NCBI GenBank assembly: GCA_016784945.1 | Contig: JADHTP010000191.1 | Span: forward strand, 1-6,285 | DNA from: Deltaproteobacteria bacterium | GTDB taxonomy: Bacteria > Myxococcota_A > UBA9042 > DTJE01 | Length of the DNA stretch: 6,285 nucleotides | Reading direction: 5' to 3' | Shown: positions 3,893-6,285 of the stretch, piece after piece | How positions within the stretch are numbered: the first letter of the stretch is position 1 | How the letters are laid out: each line of letters opens with the position of its first letter | Position numbers and translations under genes: made by a program | Notes under the pieces: generated by a model | What the model was told of the DNA's origin: nothing | Database searches by the model: none | What the model saw: only the letters and a program-made list of their open reading frames with translations

Positions 3893-5440
3893 ATGGTTAC
3901 TGAATTCCATCCTGAAGCCGTGGTCGATCTGTCCATCGAGGAGAACCACCGGGCCTTTGAAGAAGCCCTGGCCGTTGTCCGGGGACGCTTCGGGCAGCAC
4001 TATCCCCTGTTCATCGAGGGGAAGGAACTGACCACGGACAACAAGATAAAAAGCCTCAATCCTTCGAATCCCGATGAGGTGGTTGGCGTGGTGTCGGCCG
4101 CCTCGCCCGAACTGGCCGATCGGGCCGTCCGGTCCGCCCACGCCTCCTTCGGCGACTGGGCCGCCATGAGCGCCGATGCGCGGGCCGCCGTAATGCTGCG
4201 GGCGGCCAACATCATGCGGAGGCGCCGGTTCGAACTGGACGCCGTGGAGGTCCTCGAGGCCGGGAAGTCCTGGATCGAAGCCGATGCCGACGTGGCGGAG
4301 GCCATCGATTTCTGCGATTTCTATGCCCGGGAAGCCATCCGTTACGGTGACCGCCAGCCCTTGACGTACCTGCCGGGCGAGGCCTCGGAACTGGTCTACC
4401 TGCCCCTCGGCGTGGTGGTGGTGATTCCCCCGTGGAACTTCCCCCTGGCCATCACCGCCGGAATGACCGTGGGCGCCCTGGCCGCCGGCAACGCCGTTGT
4501 CCTGAAGCCTGCGTCCCCCACGCCCGTGATCGCCTGGTACCTGCTCGAAATCCTGCGGGAGGCCGGCGTCCCCGACGGCGTACTCCAGTACTGCCCGGGA
4601 TCGGGCGGACTGATGGGCGACGCCCTGGTGGGTCATCCGCTGACCCGCATGATCGCCTTCACCGGTTCCAAGGAAGTGGGCCTGCACGTGAACGAACTGG
4701 CCGCGAAGACCGCCGAAGGGCAGATCTGGATCAAGCGGATCATCGCCGAAATGGGCGGCAAGGACTTCATCATCGTGGACGACGAAGCCGATCTCGACGC
4801 CGCCATCCAGAACGTGGCCGGCAGCGCCTTCGGTTTCCAGGGGCAGAAGTGCAGTGCCTGTTCCCGCGCCATCATCGTGGACGGCGTCTACGACAAGGTG
4901 GTGGAAGGCGTGGTGGCAAAGGCCATGGCGATCCAGGTGGGCTCGGTGGAAGACCAGGCCAACACCATGGGTCCCGTGATTACCGAATCGGCCATGAATT
5001 CCATCCTGAAGTACATCGACACGGGCAAGGGCGAAGGCCGGCTGCTGTGCGGTGGTGGACGGATGGACCGTCCCGGATACTTCGTCGAACCCACGGTCAT
5101 CGCCGACGTGGCGCCCGGCGCCGTGATCGAGCAGGAAGAGATCTTCGGGCCCGTGCTGGCCTGCATCCGGGCCAGGGACTACGACCACGCCATCGAAATC
5201 GCCAACGACACGGAATATGGCCTCACGGGCGCCGTCTACAGCCGCAACCGGGCCAGGCTGGAGCAGGGGCGCCGCGAGCTTCACGTGGGCAACCTGTACT
5301 TCAACCGGAAGTGCACGGGCGCGCTGGTCGGGGTCCATCCCTTCGGCGGGTTCAACATGTCCGGGACCGACTCCAAGGCCGGCGGCCGGGACTACCTGGG
5401 GTTGTTCCTGCAGGCGAAATCAGTATCGGAAGCCCTTTGA
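3893..5440 (+). CDS. pruA: 1-pyrroline-5-carboxylate (L-glutamate gamma-semialdehyde) dehydrogenase
   Basis: NAD(P)-dependent aldehyde dehydrogenase that oxidises L-glutamate gamma-semialdehyde to glutamate, the last step of proline and arginine breakdown. At 515 residues it is a free-standing RocA/PruA enzyme, not part of a bifunctional PutA. The N-terminus (HPLFIEGKEL-like block at about 41-50, then NPSNPDEVVGVVSAAS) is typical. The cofactor motif IPPWNFPLA has Asn182. The ALDH glutamate is Glu286 in AEMGGKD, and the catalytic nucleophile is Cys320 in FQGQKCSACSR. Further family blocks are EEIFGPVLA, NDTEYGLTGAVYSRN, LYFNRKCTGALVG and PFGGFNMSGTDSKAGG. The start is fixed by AAGGAGGT. It is driven by a clear promoter with a palindrome at the start point, and metG follows after 10 nt. 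No proline dehydrogenase gene is in view, so it may act with a distant PRODH or in arginine catabolism. Other ALDH substrates are less likely given the QGQKCSACSR and KAGG motifs. Confidence 0.95.
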   Translation: MVTEFHPEAVVDLSIEENHRAFEEALAVVRGRFGQHYPLFIEGKELTTDNKIKSLNPSNPDEVVGVVSAASPELADRAVRSAHASFGDWAAMSADARAAVMLRAANIMRRRRFELDAVEVLEAGKSWIEADADVAEAIDFCDFYAREAIRYGDRQPLTYLPGEASELVYLPLGVVVVIPPWNFPLAITAGMTVGALAAGNAVVLKPASPTPVIAWYLLEILREAGVPDGVLQYCPGSGGLMGDALVGHPLTRMIAFTGSKEVGLHVNELAAKTAEGQIWIKRIIAEMGGKDFIIVDDEADLDAAIQNVAGSAFGFQGQKCSACSRAIIVDGVYDKVVEGVVAKAMAIQVGSVEDQANTMGPVITESAMNSILKYIDTGKGEGRLLCGGGRMDRPGYFVEPTVIADVAPGAVIEQEEIFGPVLACIRARDYDHAIEIANDTEYGLTGAVYSRNRARLEQGRRELHVGNLYFNRKCTGALVGVHPFGGFNMSGTDSKAGGRDYLGLFLQAKSVSEAL

Positions 5441-5450
5441 GGAAATCTTC

Positions 5451-6285
5451 GTGGACAACACTTTCTATGTAACGACGCCCATCTACTACGTCAACGATCG
5501 GCCCCACATCGGACACGCCTACTGCACCATCCTGGCGGACGTGCTGCGGCGCTACCACGGGATGTTCGGTGACGAAACCTTCTTCCTGACAGGCGTGGAC
5601 GAACACGGCCAGAAGGTGGAAGAGGCCGCGAAGAAACGGGGCATGACGCCCCTGGAACACTGCAACGACATGCAGAGCCATTTCCGCGACCTGTGGCCCA
5701 CCCTGGGCGTTCAGAACGACGACTTCATCCGGACCACGGAGGAACGTCACACCCGCGTGGTCCGGGAGGCCCTGCAGCGCCTGTGGGACAAGGGCGAGAT
5801 CTACAAGGACGAATACGAGGGCTTCTACAGCCCCCGGGTCGAAAAGTTCTTCACCGAAGACGAACTGGTGGACGGGAAGTGCCCGGAGACCGGCGGTGAG
5901 GTCCACAAGCTCAAGGAAGCGAACTATTTCTTCCGCATGGGGAAGTACAAGGACGCCCTGGTCCAGCACATCCAGGACCACCCGGACTTCATCCGGCCCG
6001 AAAGCCGCCGCAACGAGGTGCTGGGGTTTCTGACCAAGCAGGAACTGTCCGACCTGTGCATCTCCCGGCCCAGGAAGCGGCTGTCATGGGGCATCGAAAT
6101 GCCCTTCGACCCGGACTTCGTCACCTATGTCTGGTTCGACGCGTTACTGAATTATGCCAGCACCATCGGCCTGTACTCCGACGACGATCGGTTCGCAAAA
6201 TGGTGGCCCCATTCCCATCACCTCATCGGCAAGGACATCCTGACCACCCACAGCGTCTACTGGACCACCATGCTCATGGCCATGG
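5451..6285 (+). CDS. metG: Methionyl-tRNA synthetase, 5' part (runs off the window)
   Basis: 278 complete codons of a class I aminoacyl-tRNA synthetase that charges tRNA-Met with methionine using ATP. The Rossmann fold opens with FYVTTPIYYVNDRPHIGHAY, containing the HIGH signature at 19-22. Next come FFLTGVDEHGQKVEEAA (44-60), YKDEYEGFYSPRVEKFFTEDEL (118-139), IRPESRRNEVLGFL (181-194), CISRPRKRLSWGIEMP (203-218), TYVWFDALLNY (225-235) and HLIGKDIL (257-264). The KMSKS loop and anticodon-binding domain lie beyond the end. The knuckle region (115-160) contains one cysteine (Cys144), not the paired CxxC of E. coli-type enzymes, so this looks like the zinc-free form. The start is a GTG at 5451 with GAGGA 7 nt upstream, overlapping the pruA stop (TGA 5438-5440). 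This suggests co-transcription and translational coupling. Confidence 0.96.
   Translation, partial: MDNTFYVTTPIYYVNDRPHIGHAYCTILADVLRRYHGMFGDETFFLTGVDEHGQKVEEAAKKRGMTPLEHCNDMQSHFRDLWPTLGVQNDDFIRTTEERHTRVVREALQRLWDKGEIYKDEYEGFYSPRVEKFFTEDELVDGKCPETGGEVHKLKEANYFFRMGKYKDALVQHIQDHPDFIRPESRRNEVLGFLTKQELSDLCISRPRKRLSWGIEMPFDPDFVTYVWFDALLNYASTIGLYSDDDRFAKWWPHSHHLIGKDILTTHSVYWTTMLMAM

Noticed and set aside
3877..3903. An 8-codon open frame (ATG to TGA) overlapping the pruA Shine-Dalgarno and start, possibly a leader peptide.
   Set aside because: It has no good ribosome site of its own and would block the strong pruA site; its length and content look accidental.
3875..5338. A 487-codon open frame on the minus strand opposite pruA.
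   Set aside because: It is an antisense shadow of a GC-rich gene: the + strand product carries all ALDH motifs, while the antisense product is His/Gly/Asp-rich with no recognisable domain or ribosome site.

Overview
The window comes from a GC-rich bacterium with strong G/C preference at third codon positions. An mpl gene (recycling of meso-diaminopimelate murein peptides) points to a Gram-negative-type cell wall. DUF1844 next to a thioredoxin, a RocA/PruA-type P5C dehydrogenase and a methionyl-tRNA synthetase that appears to lack the zinc knuckle would fit a deltaproteobacterial-type lineage or Acidobacteriota. That placement is a guess from family distributions, not a measurement.

Layout. 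Positions 1-113 hold the last 36 codons of an unrecognised + strand gene. Positions 114-243 are intergenic and contain a 61-bp composite palindromic element (152-212). Positions 244-2715 are a tight minus-strand operon in the order mpl, a small Lys/Ala-tailed protein, a DUF1844 protein, trxA. A 65-bp divergent intergenic region (2716-2780) separates it from a + strand free methionine-(R)-sulfoxide reductase of the GAF/YebR type (2781-3269). The stop codon of that gene lies inside a second copy of the palindromic element (3264-3329). Next comes an orphan 110-residue protein with four CxxC motifs (3419-3751), then a regulatory-looking spacer: four 7-bp tandem repeats, a TGGACC-N17-TATAAT promoter, a 19-bp palindrome at the predicted start point and a strong Shine-Dalgarno. 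This leads into pruA/rocA (3893-5440) and the 5' part of metG (5451 to the window end), whose ribosome-binding site overlaps the pruA stop.

Functions. The genes are mostly housekeeping: murein peptide salvage, thiol redox, methionine repair, proline/arginine catabolism and tRNA charging. No defence system, phage, IS transposase or CRISPR array is visible. The most distinctive material is non-coding. The two palindromic elements share exact geometry (6-bp end, 22-bp hairpin, spacer, 22-bp hairpin, 6-bp end), but all four stem sequences differ and all four are perfectly paired. The pruA control region is also notable. Among the proteins, the CxxC orphan and the Lys/Ala-tailed protein are the least explained.
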